Shown here: positions 17,375 to 27,450 of the stretch, one piece after another
How positions within the stretch are numbered: position 1 is the stretch's first letter
Layout of the letters: the number at the start of each line of letters is the position of its first letter
Assembly (NCBI RefSeq): GCF_001753675.2
Contig: NZ_MJUW02000114.1
Span: 1 to 64,000 of the forward strand
Source of the DNA: Candidatus Brocadia sapporoensis
Lineage (GTDB): Bacteria > Planctomycetota > Brocadiia > Brocadiales > Brocadiaceae
Length of the DNA stretch: 64,000 nt
Reading direction: 5' to 3'
The notes under the pieces: generated by a model
What the model saw: the letters and a program-made list of their open reading frames with translations, nothing else
What the model was told of the DNA's origin: nothing
Database searches by the model: none
Program-made: the position numbers and the translations under genes

Positions 17375-18040
17375 GGAGACAGACAGATGTTTTTACTTTC
17401 CATTTCTCGTAATGACATTTGCTTGTGTATAGGTCTTTATACAACGTTATACTAGTTGCCGTCTTAAAGTTGACCTTTACATTACCGGTTCTCTTCGTGG
17501 CAATAATCACAAATAGAGTTTTACCGTTTGTATCTGTATCTTGGCTTAATGCTATAACGGATATACGCTTCTTACCGGGCAGGGCCTTTGTTGTTACCGT
17601 TTCACCCGCAAACGGGTAATCTTCTCCATCCGCCACCTCATCGCTTTCCTCTTACTCTAGCCTCAAGGTTTTCGACGATACATCTATACATTCAGCTTCA
17701 CATACAGGGTAGATGTTCATGCAGGCGTTGTCGTAACATGGCAGGGGCTTCTCTGGTCGTTACAAGGCGGTACTTTCTGCGCTACTATTCTATAATAGCA
17801 GGCTTTTCGAGGATAATACGCTTCTACCGATGATTACTATCGTGATCTCGTTTTTGTTTATGTTCTGTGTTGAAGACATACCCTTACAAAAACTACTCGT
17901 TGCTCCATATGGAGGCCGTGCTATTATTGAAAATTCGGAAAAATGATACGACCTTCCCGTTTAAAGTCACCGAGATTGCTGTTGCCTCCATTCTTTTATA
18001 AAAAATGAGGAATGACGTTCGGTTTACGAAATAAGAGATA
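17375..18040. other. Decayed or non-coding stretch
   Basis: A minus-strand frame at 17346-17636 (GTG start, 96 codons, with GETVTTKALPGKKRISVIAL) reads like part of a beta-rich exported protein, but it is closed upstream by a stop and has no good Shine-Dalgarno. The remainder up to the ileS stop shows nothing certain. I treat it as gene debris. Confidence 0.4.
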
Positions 18041-20866
18041 TCAACAAAGCTGTTGAAGTGCGGTAACACACCGGGTACATATGGAAGGATGTTCCTTAAT
18101 CGTCCCCACGCTTTCCCTAAAATTCCAACACCTTTCGCATTTTTTGTGTTGTGACACACGACCTTCTATCCAGAGGTTTGTGATTAACTCGCCTTTGACT
18201 GCTTTGGAAGTAACATTTTTGCCTAATTTTACTTCTGATACAATGAATATCATCGGAAAGTCTTTTTCATAGTTTTTTAGGAATTGCCAGAGTTCTTCGT
18301 TTTCGGTATAAAGATCGACGGAAGCCTCTAATGAGTTCCCGATCAATTTGGCTGCACGCATCTTTTCCAGTACCTTTGCCACATCGGTCCTTATATTGAT
18401 CAGCCTTTCCCATCTTTCCTGGAGAGTATTGTCAGTCCAGATGGGAATTTCCTTGGGAAATGTTGTCAAATGAATACTGGAGACGTCTTCATCTTTATGG
18501 ATAATTGCCGCCCATACTTCTTCTGCAGTATGGGCAATAATTGGCGCAGATAATTTGACGAGATTCAACAGGATGGAATACATTACCGTTTGTGCTGCAC
18601 GCCGTTCCTCCGAATTCTTTGCAAAGGTATAGGAACGGTCTTTCAAGATATCCAGATAGAATGCGCTCATTTCTACCGTACAAAAATTGTAGATATTATG
18701 AAAAACACGATGAAACTGTAAAGACTCGTATGCAGACCTCACGCTCTTAATCAGTTCCTGTGTCATATGCAATGCCCATCGATCTATTTCCGGTAATCCT
18801 TCATAGGCTATGGTATTTACCTTCGGATCGAAGTCATAAAGGTTACTCAGTAAATATCTGAAGGTATTACGAATGCGTCTGTAGGCATCCGAGCATCTGA
18901 CAATTAAATTACGCGATACGTTCATATCATTTTGATAATCGAGAGAAGAAGTCCATAACCTGAGCACATCAGCGCCAAATTCCTTTACAGCGTCTTCAAC
19001 CGAGATAAAATTTCCACGGGATTTGGACATCTTTTTCCCCTGTTCATCGACGACAAATCCATGGGTTAAAACGGACTTGAAAGGCGCTTTATCCCATGCA
19101 CCAACCGATGGGAGCAAGGAAAGCTGAAACCATCCACGATGTTGATCCGTTCCTTCCAAATAGAGATCGGCCGGATACGATAATTCGTTGCGTTTGTGTA
19201 AAACGGCATGATGGCTCGATCCGGATTCAAACCAGACATCGAAGATGTCCATTTCTTTTTGAAACTGATTGCCGCCACAATGAGAGCATTTCGTATCCGG
19301 TGGTAAAAAAAAGGATACGTCTTTATAAAACCAGATGTCGGCCCCTTCCTTCTCAAATTTATCTCTCACATAATTTATTGTGTTTATATTGATATGCGCC
19401 TGACGGCAATGCACACAATGGAAGGCGGGAATTGGTACACCCCATGAACGTTGCCTGGAGATACACCAGTCTGGGCGTTCTGAAACCATCTTTGCCATTC
19501 TGCTTTCGCCCCACGAGGGTATCCATTTCGTTCGTTTTATCTCCTCCAGTACCCGCTGACGAAGGTTGTCGTAATCAAGGCTGACAAACCACTGTTCCGT
19601 TGCCCGGAAAATAACCGGATCATCACATCGCCAGCAATGAGGATAGGAGTGTACAATTTCTTTTTTGTCAAGCAATGCTCCTACCGCCTCCAGTTTTTTT
19701 ACGATCAGGTCGTTTCCATCTTTCAGGATATTAAGACCGGTAAACTCACCTGCCTCCGCGGTAAAATTACCCCTCTCGTCGACAGGGCTCAACATGGGGA
19801 GATGATACTTAATGCCGGTAAGATAATCTTCCTGGCCATGTCCGGGCGCCGTGTGAACACAACCAGTTCCGTCCGATAAGGTAACATAATCTGCAAGCAC
19901 AATAGGTCCCGTTCTGTCCATAAAAGGATGCCGGTATCTTCTTCCTTCCAACAAACGCCCCTGCACCTTGCCAAGATATTGATAATCCGTAATCCCCACC
20001 GATGACATGACTGCTTCTATTCTCTTGTGGGCAAGAATCGTCACTTCTTTTTTTTGTGTTTTTGGATTGTGGTAACGGATCGCCGCATACTCATGCTCAG
20101 GATGTACGGCGATAGCAACGTTTGCCGGAAGCGTCCAGGGGGTCGTCGTCCATATCATGATACAAGAGCCATCGCTACCGGCATCTTTGAATAGATTGCT
20201 GATGGGGTCCGTAAGTTTAAAATTTACGTAAATTGAAGGGCTCTTCGTTTCTTCACGGTAATCAAGTTCTGCCTCGGCAAGGGTTGTTTGGCCGAGTTCG
20301 TTGGGACACCAGTGAACGGGTTTTTTGCTCCGGTAAATGTATCCTTTTTCTACCAGTCTCCCAAATACCTCAATAATACCTGCTTCATACTGAGGGTCAA
20401 AGGTAAGGTATGGGTATTCCCAATCTCCCATGATACCAAGGGCCTGGAACTGCGCCTTTTGTAGTTTTACAAATTTTTCTGCGTATTTTTTACATTTTTT
20501 TCGGATTTCCGGTTTAGTCAAATTTTTTCTTTCTTCACCAACCTCCTGCATAACACGATGTTCAATGGGTAAACCATGGCAGTCCCATCCAGGGACATAC
20601 GGTACATTGTAACCCTGCATCGTGTGATAACGCACGATAAAGTCTTTTAGTATTTTATTTAAACCGGTACCAATGTGCAATTCACCCGTTGGGTAGGGAG
20701 GGCCGTCGTGTAAGATATATTTTTCTTTGTCAGCTCGCGTCTTTCGTAGCCGTTCATAAAGTTGTTCTTTTTCCCATTTCTTCCGGATTTCAGGCTCTTT
20801 TTTGAGCAAGTCAGCCTTCATGGGAAATTGAGTGGTGGGGAGGTTGAGCGTTTTTTTATATTCCAT
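18041..20866 (-). CDS. ileS: Isoleucyl-tRNA synthetase
   Basis: A 941-residue class I aminoacyl-tRNA synthetase. The ATP-binding HIGH motif appears as PTGELHIGTGLNK and the KMSKS loop as GKKMSKSRGN. The editing (CP1) domain lies between them with TTTPWTLPANVAIAVHP. The anticodon-binding domain follows, and the C-terminus has the zinc finger CERCWNFRESVG...CTRC. Length is normal for the bacterial zinc-containing type. No T-box leader is visible upstream. The short spacing to the DUF167 gene on the other side suggests separate transcription. Confidence 0.97.
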   Translation of the reverse strand: MEYKKTLNLPTTQFPMKADLLKKEPEIRKKWEKEQLYERLRKTRADKEKYILHDGPPYPTGELHIGTGLNKILKDFIVRYHTMQGYNVPYVPGWDCHGLPIEHRVMQEVGEERKNLTKPEIRKKCKKYAEKFVKLQKAQFQALGIMGDWEYPYLTFDPQYEAGIIEVFGRLVEKGYIYRSKKPVHWCPNELGQTTLAEAELDYREETKSPSIYVNFKLTDPISNLFKDAGSDGSCIMIWTTTPWTLPANVAIAVHPEHEYAAIRYHNPKTQKKEVTILAHKRIEAVMSSVGITDYQYLGKVQGRLLEGRRYRHPFMDRTGPIVLADYVTLSDGTGCVHTAPGHGQEDYLTGIKYHLPMLSPVDERGNFTAEAGEFTGLNILKDGNDLIVKKLEAVGALLDKKEIVHSYPHCWRCDDPVIFRATEQWFVSLDYDNLRQRVLEEIKRTKWIPSWGESRMAKMVSERPDWCISRQRSWGVPIPAFHCVHCRQAHININTINYVRDKFEKEGADIWFYKDVSFFLPPDTKCSHCGGNQFQKEMDIFDVWFESGSSHHAVLHKRNELSYPADLYLEGTDQHRGWFQLSLLPSVGAWDKAPFKSVLTHGFVVDEQGKKMSKSRGNFISVEDAVKEFGADVLRLWTSSLDYQNDMNVSRNLIVRCSDAYRRIRNTFRYLLSNLYDFDPKVNTIAYEGLPEIDRWALHMTQELIKSVRSAYESLQFHRVFHNIYNFCTVEMSAFYLDILKDRSYTFAKNSEERRAAQTVMYSILLNLVKLSAPIIAHTAEEVWAAIIHKDEDVSSIHLTTFPKEIPIWTDNTLQERWERLINIRTDVAKVLEKMRAAKLIGNSLEASVDLYTENEELWQFLKNYEKDFPMIFIVSEVKLGKNVTSKAVKGELITNLWIEGRVSQHKKCERCWNFRESVGTIKEHPSICTRCVTALQQLC

Positions 20867-20960
20867 GATAACGATTGTTTATCCAAGTATCATTGGCGGT
20901 GGTTTTGATTCCCAAACAAATTGTTCATATAAGGTATTTTATTCATTTGCTGTATTGCTG

Positions 20961-21260
20961 CTACCAGTAAGTCTGTAGCAGGGATTTTAAATCATTAGCA
21001 GTAAGTCCTTCGATCAATAACCTTTTGTCTTGCGAGGATTTGCCAGAAATAATATGTATGGAAGATTCGTGAATCTGGAAGATTTCTGCTAACAATTTAA
21101 TTACAGCCTTATTTGCTTTGCCTTTTTCAGGTGCTGCAGTAACGGCCAATTTTAAACGGCCCCCATACTCGCCTAAGACACAATTTTTACCTGAACCTGG
21201 CCGTGTTCGGATGGATAGAATAACACCTGAGTTTGTTGTGACAAGATCAAGCATGCCCAT
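20961..21260 (-). CDS. DUF167 (YggU) family protein
   Basis: A 99-residue member of the YggU/DUF167 family of unknown function. The diagnostic core RTRPGSGKNCVLGEYGGRLKLAVTA-APEKGKANKAVIKLLAE is present, as is ISGKSSQDKRLLIEG. The family is a small alpha/beta protein often encoded near cell-division or proline genes, but here it lies between ileS and acylphosphatase. The MGML start could also be the second Met. Confidence 0.9.
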   Translation of the reverse strand: MGMLDLVTTNSGVILSIRTRPGSGKNCVLGEYGGRLKLAVTAAPEKGKANKAVIKLLAEIFQIHESSIHIISGKSSQDKRLLIEGLTANDLKSLLQTYW

Positions 21261-21349
21261 ACGGGAACTTCACAGTGTTTAGTCGGAGACTTCGTCATGA
21301 GTTTAATCAAACGCCCGGTCAAACGATGAAAGAAATGCCCGAGCAATTA

Positions 21350-21628
21350 TCAATAAACTACCGAAAATCCATCGAAATCACCTGAGTGTTCTTCCCAACA
21401 TACTTCAATATGCAGAACAAAAGCTCCTGACGGTCCTTTCTTGCACCAACTTACGATTTCGTCAACAATCTTCTTGTTGCCTTCAAAGACCGCTTCCACA
21501 CTACCGTCTGCGCAGTTTTTAACCCATCCGGTAACACCAAAAGCCAGAGCTTTTTCTTTGGTAGATGCACGAAAACACACACCCTGAACTTTGCCCCGGA
21601 CATAAACATGTGCCCGAGTCATAGACAT
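21350..21628 (-). CDS. acyP: Acylphosphatase
   Basis: A 92-residue enzyme that hydrolyses acyl phosphates. The catalytic Arg lies in the substrate loop (YVRGKVQGVCFRAS) and the catalytic Asn in GWVKNCADGSVEA. Start choice between the first two Met residues is uncertain. It ends the minus-strand group that begins with resB and ccsA, 14 bases after the ccsA stop. Confidence 0.93.
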   Translation of the reverse strand: MSMTRAHVYVRGKVQGVCFRASTKEKALAFGVTGWVKNCADGSVEAVFEGNKKIVDEIVSWCKKGPSGAFVLHIEVCWEEHSGDFDGFSVVY

Positions 21629-21642
21629 AAGCGCTTGTAAAT

Positions 21643-22488
21643 CTATTTAGAACCGTAAATATGCTCGCTGTCAGCTGCAGATGGCAGATAGTTTAAGCCT
21701 ACGAAGGTAAAGTTCACGATCGCAAAAGCAAAGAGTAGCCAGCATGCTAAAATAACAGAGGCCTTAGACTTATTAATATTCATTTTTGGTAAAACAAGGG
21801 GGGTGTGAAGATAAACTAAATATGCAAACCAAGTGATCAAAGACCATGTTTCTTTGGGATCCCATGACCAATAATCACCCCATGCTTTTTTTGCCCAAAC
21901 TGCGCCCGTGACCATACCAAGGGTAAGAAAGGGAAATCCAAAAGCAACTATTTTATAGCTCAGTTTGTCAAAGTTTCTTGGTAATATTTCTCTTTCGTTT
22001 TCTACCTCTTTATTTTCTTTTTTAGCAAACGCTTTAACAATTAAAAAAATGATGCTGGTAACAAATGAAATACCAAAGGATGCGTAACCGATCATATAGG
22101 TAATAACGTGCACAAGCATCCAGTTGCTCTTTAATGCCGGCATAATCGGCCTTATAGTGTCATCCTGGAGCGTTGCGTAAAGCAATATTAACATCGCAAG
22201 CACAGATGCCAATGCGCCAACTACCCTGAAATTATAAATAAACTCAAAGATAAGATAGACAAAAGCTGTGCAGCATGCATAAAAAATTAACGATTCATAT
22301 AAATTGGAAAAGGGTGGATGTCCTGCTTCTATGGAGCGCTTGGTTACCATGACAAGATTCAAGCAAAACGCTAGGATCAACAGTCCTACAGACACCCATT
22401 TTGTGTACATAGATCTCCAGATTTCCCGAGCGATATAAGCAATCGATGCGATGACATATACAATTACCGTAATATTGATTATGCTCAT
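21643..22488 (-). CDS. ccsA: Cytochrome c biogenesis protein CcsA/ResC
   Basis: A 281-residue polytopic membrane protein of System II cytochrome c maturation, which delivers haem to apocytochromes outside the membrane. The haem-binding tryptophan-rich motif is present as GDYWSWDPKETWSLITW, with conserved His residues in flanking helices (MLVHVITYM, YLHTPLVL). It follows resB by 19 bases, forming the expected System II pair. Such a pair fits an organism with many multihaem c-type cytochromes. Confidence 0.94.
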   Translation of the reverse strand: MSIINITVIVYVIASIAYIAREIWRSMYTKWVSVGLLILAFCLNLVMVTKRSIEAGHPPFSNLYESLIFYACCTAFVYLIFEFIYNFRVVGALASVLAMLILLYATLQDDTIRPIMPALKSNWMLVHVITYMIGYASFGISFVTSIIFLIVKAFAKKENKEVENEREILPRNFDKLSYKIVAFGFPFLTLGMVTGAVWAKKAWGDYWSWDPKETWSLITWFAYLVYLHTPLVLPKMNINKSKASVILACWLLFAFAIVNFTFVGLNYLPSAADSEHIYGSK

Positions 22489-22507
22489 TTTTTCAGACCT
22501 CCACCTC

Positions 22508-24358
22508 TTATTTTTGTTTTTTTCGTAGGAACGGTTTTATATAAAATATGAATATTACTCCAAAACATAATGACCCAAAACCAGAATATACTATTGAAAT
22601 TCCGGGGTCTTTCACGATCTGCAAACCAGAAAAATTTCCTGCTTCCGGGTCGTAACTTGATTGATAAATAACATACCCTTTGTAGGTTAAGGGATCATTT
22701 ACTCTGATAGTCTTTTCCGCAACAGTTTGTCCATTTTCTATAATTCTTAACCTGCTGGTAAAATGTTTAATCGACTCTCCCATGGATTCATAGACAAGTG
22801 CTAAATTATTATCGGTATACCAAGTTGCGTATTGATTATTGGAGAACAGCCAATCATCAACCTTCCCACTGGGTCCCTCTGCTTCAACAAAAATCGCCGG
22901 CACGCCTACCGTATCCGATTTTTTAATCACCTCTTTTCTGAAATTAAAGGATGGGAAATATTTGGATACCACGATCTGATGATTCGAATCTGCAATGGTA
23001 TATTTTTTTTCTAATTCCCAAGGAATGGTACTGGTGATATGATTGTTCTTTATAGAGACCATCACCTGTTTTCCCTCTGATGATTGAAAAAGCCGTACGA
23101 TATTTTTGGCCATGTGTCCGCTTGCGATTCCGTCACAAGTCAATTTCAGGTTCTTATACTTCGACGGATGCATTTTGTCCCAATCAGGAAACTTTTCAAA
23201 TACCCAGCGGGTTTCTGAACCTTCCGGACCATTGATTTCCACCTGAACGGCAGGATTATCAGTCAGTTGTTCTTCGAGCGGCCTTCTGTCTCCGTAGTTA
23301 AGCACATATTGTAACATCCTCAGAGAATAATTAGTTCCCTCAAGTTTAAAGGTTTTGTTTAATTCCATAGGATAGTCTTGTGATAGTCCTTGTTCTGATA
23401 TCAGAACAGATATCTTTGGGTGAGCAGTTTCGATAGAGTTAATAGCTTTTTCCAACTCTTCCTGCGAAGACACCCAGATATATTCCACTCGCAGATTTTG
23501 TTTTTTATCCTCATAAAAGTTACGATCGTGAGCGAGCAACCATCCCTCAGCAATAACTTTGTCTGGGCCAAACAGTTTTACAAAGATGGCCGGATTATCC
23601 GCTGAGTCTGAAGTATTTATCGGTTCCTGATGTAATTCTGCATCGGGAATATAATCCTTGATCGTTACGGTGTAGTTCGAACCAGGGATACGTTGTCTTT
23701 TTCCTACCTTTACCTCTAAATTTTTCTGACGATTTCTACTTTTAATGTAGGATACCAGTTGAAATTTTGGCTCATTTTTTTCTAATATGAAATCATCCAA
23801 AGCGATAGAAAATGGCAAATCTTTCTTGACATAATCTAATTTTCCTTGCCGGTTAATCATTTGTGTCAGAAAATAATTTACCGATTTTCCTTCATAAACA
23901 TTTACGCCGCCCTTTACACCAAACTGAAACTTTACCACGCCACCGATTAATATCAAAATGAGACTGAGATGGGTAAGAATAAAGCCTGTTTGCATGAAAG
24001 TATTTTTCCATCTTTTGATCGTGCAGCAAATGAGATTTGCGCATAACAGTATCAAAAGGAATGTGAACCAATAAGAGTAAAAGACGTTGTTTAATTCAGT
24101 TATTTTGAAAAAAGCCGCTAATGCATAGCCATATTTTGCAGTATATTCGTCCATGGTTTTTTCTTGCAAGATCACTGTTCCCAGGATACACGCAACAACC
24201 AGAAGCAGAATGATTACCACTGCCAGTTTAACCGAACAGAAGAAATCCCAAACCCTATTCGAATCTCTTCGTGCTGGCTGATGAATAGAAATTCGATTTT
24301 GATTTTTTTGGCTGTCTTTTGTTTCTGTAGTCATACGAAGTTGATTTTTATTTTTCAT
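22508..24358 (-). CDS. resB: Cytochrome c biogenesis protein ResB
   Basis: A 616-residue partner of CcsA/ResC. Membrane segments lie near residues 37-60, 85-108 and 125-145, then comes a large exported domain of about 400 residues rich in beta strands, and a last span near the C-terminus (SIVYSGFGSLCFGVIFIFYI). This matches ResB, which holds apocytochrome and haem together with CcsA. The exported domain is longer than in short ResB proteins. Two possible start Met residues lie within the first nine codons. Confidence 0.92.
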   Translation of the reverse strand: MKNKNQLRMTTETKDSQKNQNRISIHQPARRDSNRVWDFFCSVKLAVVIILLLVVACILGTVILQEKTMDEYTAKYGYALAAFFKITELNNVFYSYWFTFLLILLCANLICCTIKRWKNTFMQTGFILTHLSLILILIGGVVKFQFGVKGGVNVYEGKSVNYFLTQMINRQGKLDYVKKDLPFSIALDDFILEKNEPKFQLVSYIKSRNRQKNLEVKVGKRQRIPGSNYTVTIKDYIPDAELHQEPINTSDSADNPAIFVKLFGPDKVIAEGWLLAHDRNFYEDKKQNLRVEYIWVSSQEELEKAINSIETAHPKISVLISEQGLSQDYPMELNKTFKLEGTNYSLRMLQYVLNYGDRRPLEEQLTDNPAVQVEINGPEGSETRWVFEKFPDWDKMHPSKYKNLKLTCDGIASGHMAKNIVRLFQSSEGKQVMVSIKNNHITSTIPWELEKKYTIADSNHQIVVSKYFPSFNFRKEVIKKSDTVGVPAIFVEAEGPSGKVDDWLFSNNQYATWYTDNNLALVYESMGESIKHFTSRLRIIENGQTVAEKTIRVNDPLTYKGYVIYQSSYDPEAGNFSGLQIVKDPGISIVYSGFGSLCFGVIFIFYIKPFLRKKQK

Positions 24359-24564
24359 AATTTTCGATACGCAAAATGGCCTCTAAATTACCTTGCTGTA
24401 ATATTACAGGTTTTGAAGTATTTAGTGCCGCGACACAGTTTTTTATCTATGAAGTGGCAGAGTCTTTTGCCCGGGGTTGTTTTGAAACTTGGTTTGCGAA
24501 TTGTGGATAACGCAGGTTTGATGATTCTGGTTATTTCAATTACTACAATTTTTCAACCAACGCT

Positions 24565-24593
24565 TCTTCCGGTAGCTAAAAGCTGCCGGAAGA
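24565..24593 (-). terminator. Thirteen-base-pair hairpin after the OmpA-like gene
   Basis: TCTTCCGGTAGCT pairs with AGCTGCCGGAAGA (one G-T pair) around a three-A loop, 20 bases beyond the stop of the lipoprotein gene. There is no clear T-run on the minus strand, so it may act as an RNA-stabilising or factor-assisted terminator rather than a simple intrinsic one. Confidence 0.5.
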
Positions 24594-24612
24594 GACTATT
24601 TCCTTCAAACAA

Positions 24613-25386
24613 CTATTTTCCTTCACCTTCTTCTATTTCTTCGGATATATCTGTTTCCGTAGATTCTGTTTTTGATGGCACTGGCACCGATTGCCCTGTG
24701 AATTCAGATGTTCTTTCCGTGAGTATTGAAGATTCTTTAGGCGGCAATGAAGCGACGGAGGTTAATATTAAAAATTCTACCCTTCTGTTTTCTTTCTTTC
24801 CAGCAGTTGTGCTGTTAGATGCAATTGGACGATTCGGACCAAAGCCGGCGACATAAATTCTTTTTTCGTTGATGGTTTCACTTTTTGTTAAAAAATGAAA
24901 TACACTTAATGCCCGCGCTGCAGACAAATGATGATTGGAATCCCAAAGGTGTCTGGTCCTTATAATGGGGTCTGAATCGGTATGACCGTCAATTCTAATG
25001 GAGATATGAGGATTTTCTTTGAGAAAGACTGCCACCTTCTTTAAAGCGGTCTCACCATGGGGCTTTATTGCCGCCATCCCGGAATCAAAGAGTATTTTTT
25101 CAGGAAAAAGAAGTACCGGCCCTTCTATCGTATCTCTGACCGTAGCACCTTCGCCAATCGACTGTGCCAATTTTCTGAGTTTTTCCATCTCAGCTTCGTT
25201 TGCCTTTAACTTGTCTGATGCGGAAGAAAGCTGTCCCTTAAGCCTTGTAATTTCTTCGGATTGATCTCTTATGGTGATTGCCTGTCTTCTGTTTAAATTT
25301 CTCAACTCGTTCATCTCAGCACAACCGGACATTCCGACAAAGGCTATCAAAAGGAAAAGCTTCACGTATTTCCCGTTTTTTAACAT
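24613..25386 (-). CDS. OmpA-family peptidoglycan-binding lipoprotein
   Basis: A 257-residue outer-membrane lipoprotein. The start at 25386 is preferred because GGAGGG lies just upstream, giving a signal peptide with lipobox MSGC. A coiled coil follows (about residues 30-75). The OmpA C-like domain comes next, with FDSGMAAIKPHGETALKKVA and ISIRIDGHTDSDP, then LSAARALSVFHFL, and GFGPNRPIASNSTTAGKKENRRVE. These residues bind meso-diaminopimelate peptide stems. The tail is rich in Ser, Thr and Glu. Its presence argues for a peptidoglycan layer under an outer membrane. Confidence 0.92.
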   Translation of the reverse strand: MLKNGKYVKLFLLIAFVGMSGCAEMNELRNLNRRQAITIRDQSEEITRLKGQLSSASDKLKANEAEMEKLRKLAQSIGEGATVRDTIEGPVLLFPEKILFDSGMAAIKPHGETALKKVAVFLKENPHISIRIDGHTDSDPIIRTRHLWDSNHHLSAARALSVFHFLTKSETINEKRIYVAGFGPNRPIASNSTTAGKKENRRVEFLILTSVASLPPKESSILTERTSEFTGQSVPVPSKTESTETDISEEIEEGEGK

Positions 25387-25540
25387 TTTTTTCCCTCCTG
25401 CGGGTAAGGCAGAATAAAGTTCTATACCGTCAAAAAACAATCTGAATATTCACAATATTGAATATATAACATTTGATATGCTTGTTTTCAAGCGTTTTTT
25501 CAATGAATTTCATTTTCTCCGGTCCTCCGTCAAGTCCACA

Positions 25541-25924
25541 TTAACGATAAACTTTATCGGGATCGAATACCTTCTTCTCGGCAATTTGAATGATGTCTGT
25601 TCCTGGAATATATTCCCGATAGAAGCACGTTTTATACCCTGCATGACACGCAGCAACGTGCTGTTCTACAGCAAAAACAAGGGAATTTCCTTCACAATCG
25701 AAAAAAACCCTTTTTACCATCTGAATGTGGCCCGAAGTCTCACCCTTAATCATCAAACGGTTCTGAGAACGACGAAACACGTGAACCTTGCCCGTTTCAA
25801 TGGTTTTCTCGACGGCGTCTTTATTCATGTAACAAAGAGTCAGGACCTTACCGTCAAAGTTATCGACAATGACCGATGGAATAAGCCCCTTCTCATTGAA
25901 GTGTAATTTGTCCAACAGCTGCAT
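25541..25924 (-). CDS. hisI: Phosphoribosyl-AMP cyclohydrolase
   Basis: A 127-residue enzyme of the third histidine biosynthesis step. The start at 25924 has GGGAGG seven bases upstream. The metal and substrate motif appears as FFDCEGNSLVFAVEQ, followed by AACHAGYKTCFYRE, both typical of HisI. There is no fused HisE pyrophosphohydrolase domain. No other his gene is adjacent. Confidence 0.95.
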   Translation of the reverse strand: MQLLDKLHFNEKGLIPSVIVDNFDGKVLTLCYMNKDAVEKTIETGKVHVFRRSQNRLMIKGETSGHIQMVKRVFFDCEGNSLVFAVEQHVAACHAGYKTCFYREYIPGTDIIQIAEKKVFDPDKVYR

Positions 25925-26194
25925 ACAACCTCCCTTCTTTCTGAAAGCTATTCCATAAAAAATCATCAATAGAAACTGTTTTTATACCTTTTTACTCAGA
26001 CCATAACGATACAACGATGGGTCATCACTCTTAAAACACGTACGTCATGTTATATACTCTTTCCAGGGCGTTATTATAACAAAACCACTGAGGAACTTTC
26101 AACGTTTGATCGAATGATATTTAAAAGACATTGCTATCTCCTTTTTTCAAAAAAAATAGACATTATTACTTGTTTTCGGGAGAAGGTATCAGGG

Positions 26195-26896
26195 ATGATT
26201 AAGACAAACACAAGACAGCTATCAGAAAAAGAGTCCCGGCCAATGATACCCTTGGATTTAAGCAAGATCTGCAAGGAAGGCGTTTTCCCGGGAATATTAT
26301 GGAGTGCCGGATCAAGGGGAATATGCAGCCGATATGATGTTCAGGGGACGGCAACGTCTGATTGATATTTATCCCGAGATGACAGAGCATGCCCTGATAA
26401 GTTTCAATGCCTCATACGTGATGACCTTTTTGGAAAAAAAGCTCACGGGTAACTTTCAAGACGAAATCTTTATGAATACAAAAAGAGACCGCAAGGAGTA
26501 TGCATTAAACACTATGTGAAAAAATATTCCCTGAAATTGTACGACAAAGAAAACTCGAATAGCTCGCCCAACTTATCCAAGATGGGCAGAACCAGTATTC
26601 CGGGTTTAATCCATTATTTCCAAGGGCAACCAAAGTGTATGAGGTTGTTTTAGACGGCTCTCGTATAATTAATGATTTTAGAAACAGGGATTTGAAAAAC
26701 TCTTTCTACGGCCATGTCAAAACCGAAGCAAAAGCAAAGAAACTCATCTCCAAAAAACCAGAGTAATAAAAAACTCAGGGCTCATAAACTGATTGCGAAA
26801 ATACCGCACACAAGCAAATACAAAGTCATCAAAAAAGAATATCGAATTTCAGGAGTCTCCCTCAAACTCAAAAAGAAAGAAATCCACTGCTTCTGA
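26195..26896 (+). pseudogene. Frameshifted gene relic
   Basis: An ATG with GG-rich upstream sequence opens MIKTNTRQLSEKESRPM and runs to GVFPGILW. It then continues only in another frame (from about 26304, with FRGRQRLIDIYPEMTEHAL) to a TGA at 26517-26519. A third frame resumes with YSGFNPLFPRATKVYEVVL up to a stop near 26764. The three pieces read like one damaged protein of about 190 residues. The family is not recognised. The flanking 25970-26194 shows nothing. Confidence 0.45.
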
Positions 26897-26961
26897 AAAA
26901 TGTTACCTAAAGAACTTTTCAAAAAAAAGTTTTTACAGGGTAACACTATAGTAGTCACTCA

Positions 26962-27450
26962 TTAACTTAACTCTTCATTACTTTTAAACTCTATGTTCTT
27001 AAACTCCGTGAAGAACTCGATTTTTTCTCTTTCGCTGTTGATTCTGACAAATTCTGGACTCAGTACACCATAGACACACCTAATGATATCACACCTGGAT
27101 ATAATGCCTACGGGAATACCGTCTCTAACAACGGGAACCCTAATAATATTATGTTTTGTCATAATACGAATGATATCTTCAACAGAAGTATCTTCTGCTA
27201 CGAATATGGGCTTTGCAGACATGATCTCTTCAGCTGTTACTTTTTCTAAAGATTTGCCACGATCCATAACTTTTAAAAGATCAAACTCGCTGACAACTCC
27301 AATAATCTTATTATTATCATCCACAACTGGCATTCCACTATACTTGCCGGTTAATAACTTTTCTGCAAGAGATCTGCCTAATGCTTCTTTTCTTGCCACA
27401 GTAACATTCTTATTCATAATGTCTTTGGCTACAATATCATTTTTTGCCAT
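26962..27450 (-). CDS. Tandem CBS-domain protein
   Basis: A 162-residue protein made of two CBS modules (about residues 8-65 and 75-130), with VVDDNNKIIGVVSEFDLL and PVVRDGIPVGIISRCDIIR as the diagnostic cores. Paired CBS modules bind adenosine nucleotides and act as energy sensors. Stand-alone forms regulate partner enzymes or transporters in trans, and no partner is adjacent. GAAAGGAG precedes the ATG. Confidence 0.92.
   Translation of the reverse strand: MAKNDIVAKDIMNKNVTVARKEALGRSLAEKLLTGKYSGMPVVDDNNKIIGVVSEFDLLKVMDRGKSLEKVTAEEIMSAKPIFVAEDTSVEDIIRIMTKHNIIRVPVVRDGIPVGIISRCDIIRCVYGVLSPEFVRINSEREKIEFFTEFKNIEFKSNEELS

Noticed and set aside
20867-21000. T-box leader for ileS
   Set aside because: No T-box sequence or specifier stem is recognisable upstream of the ileS start.
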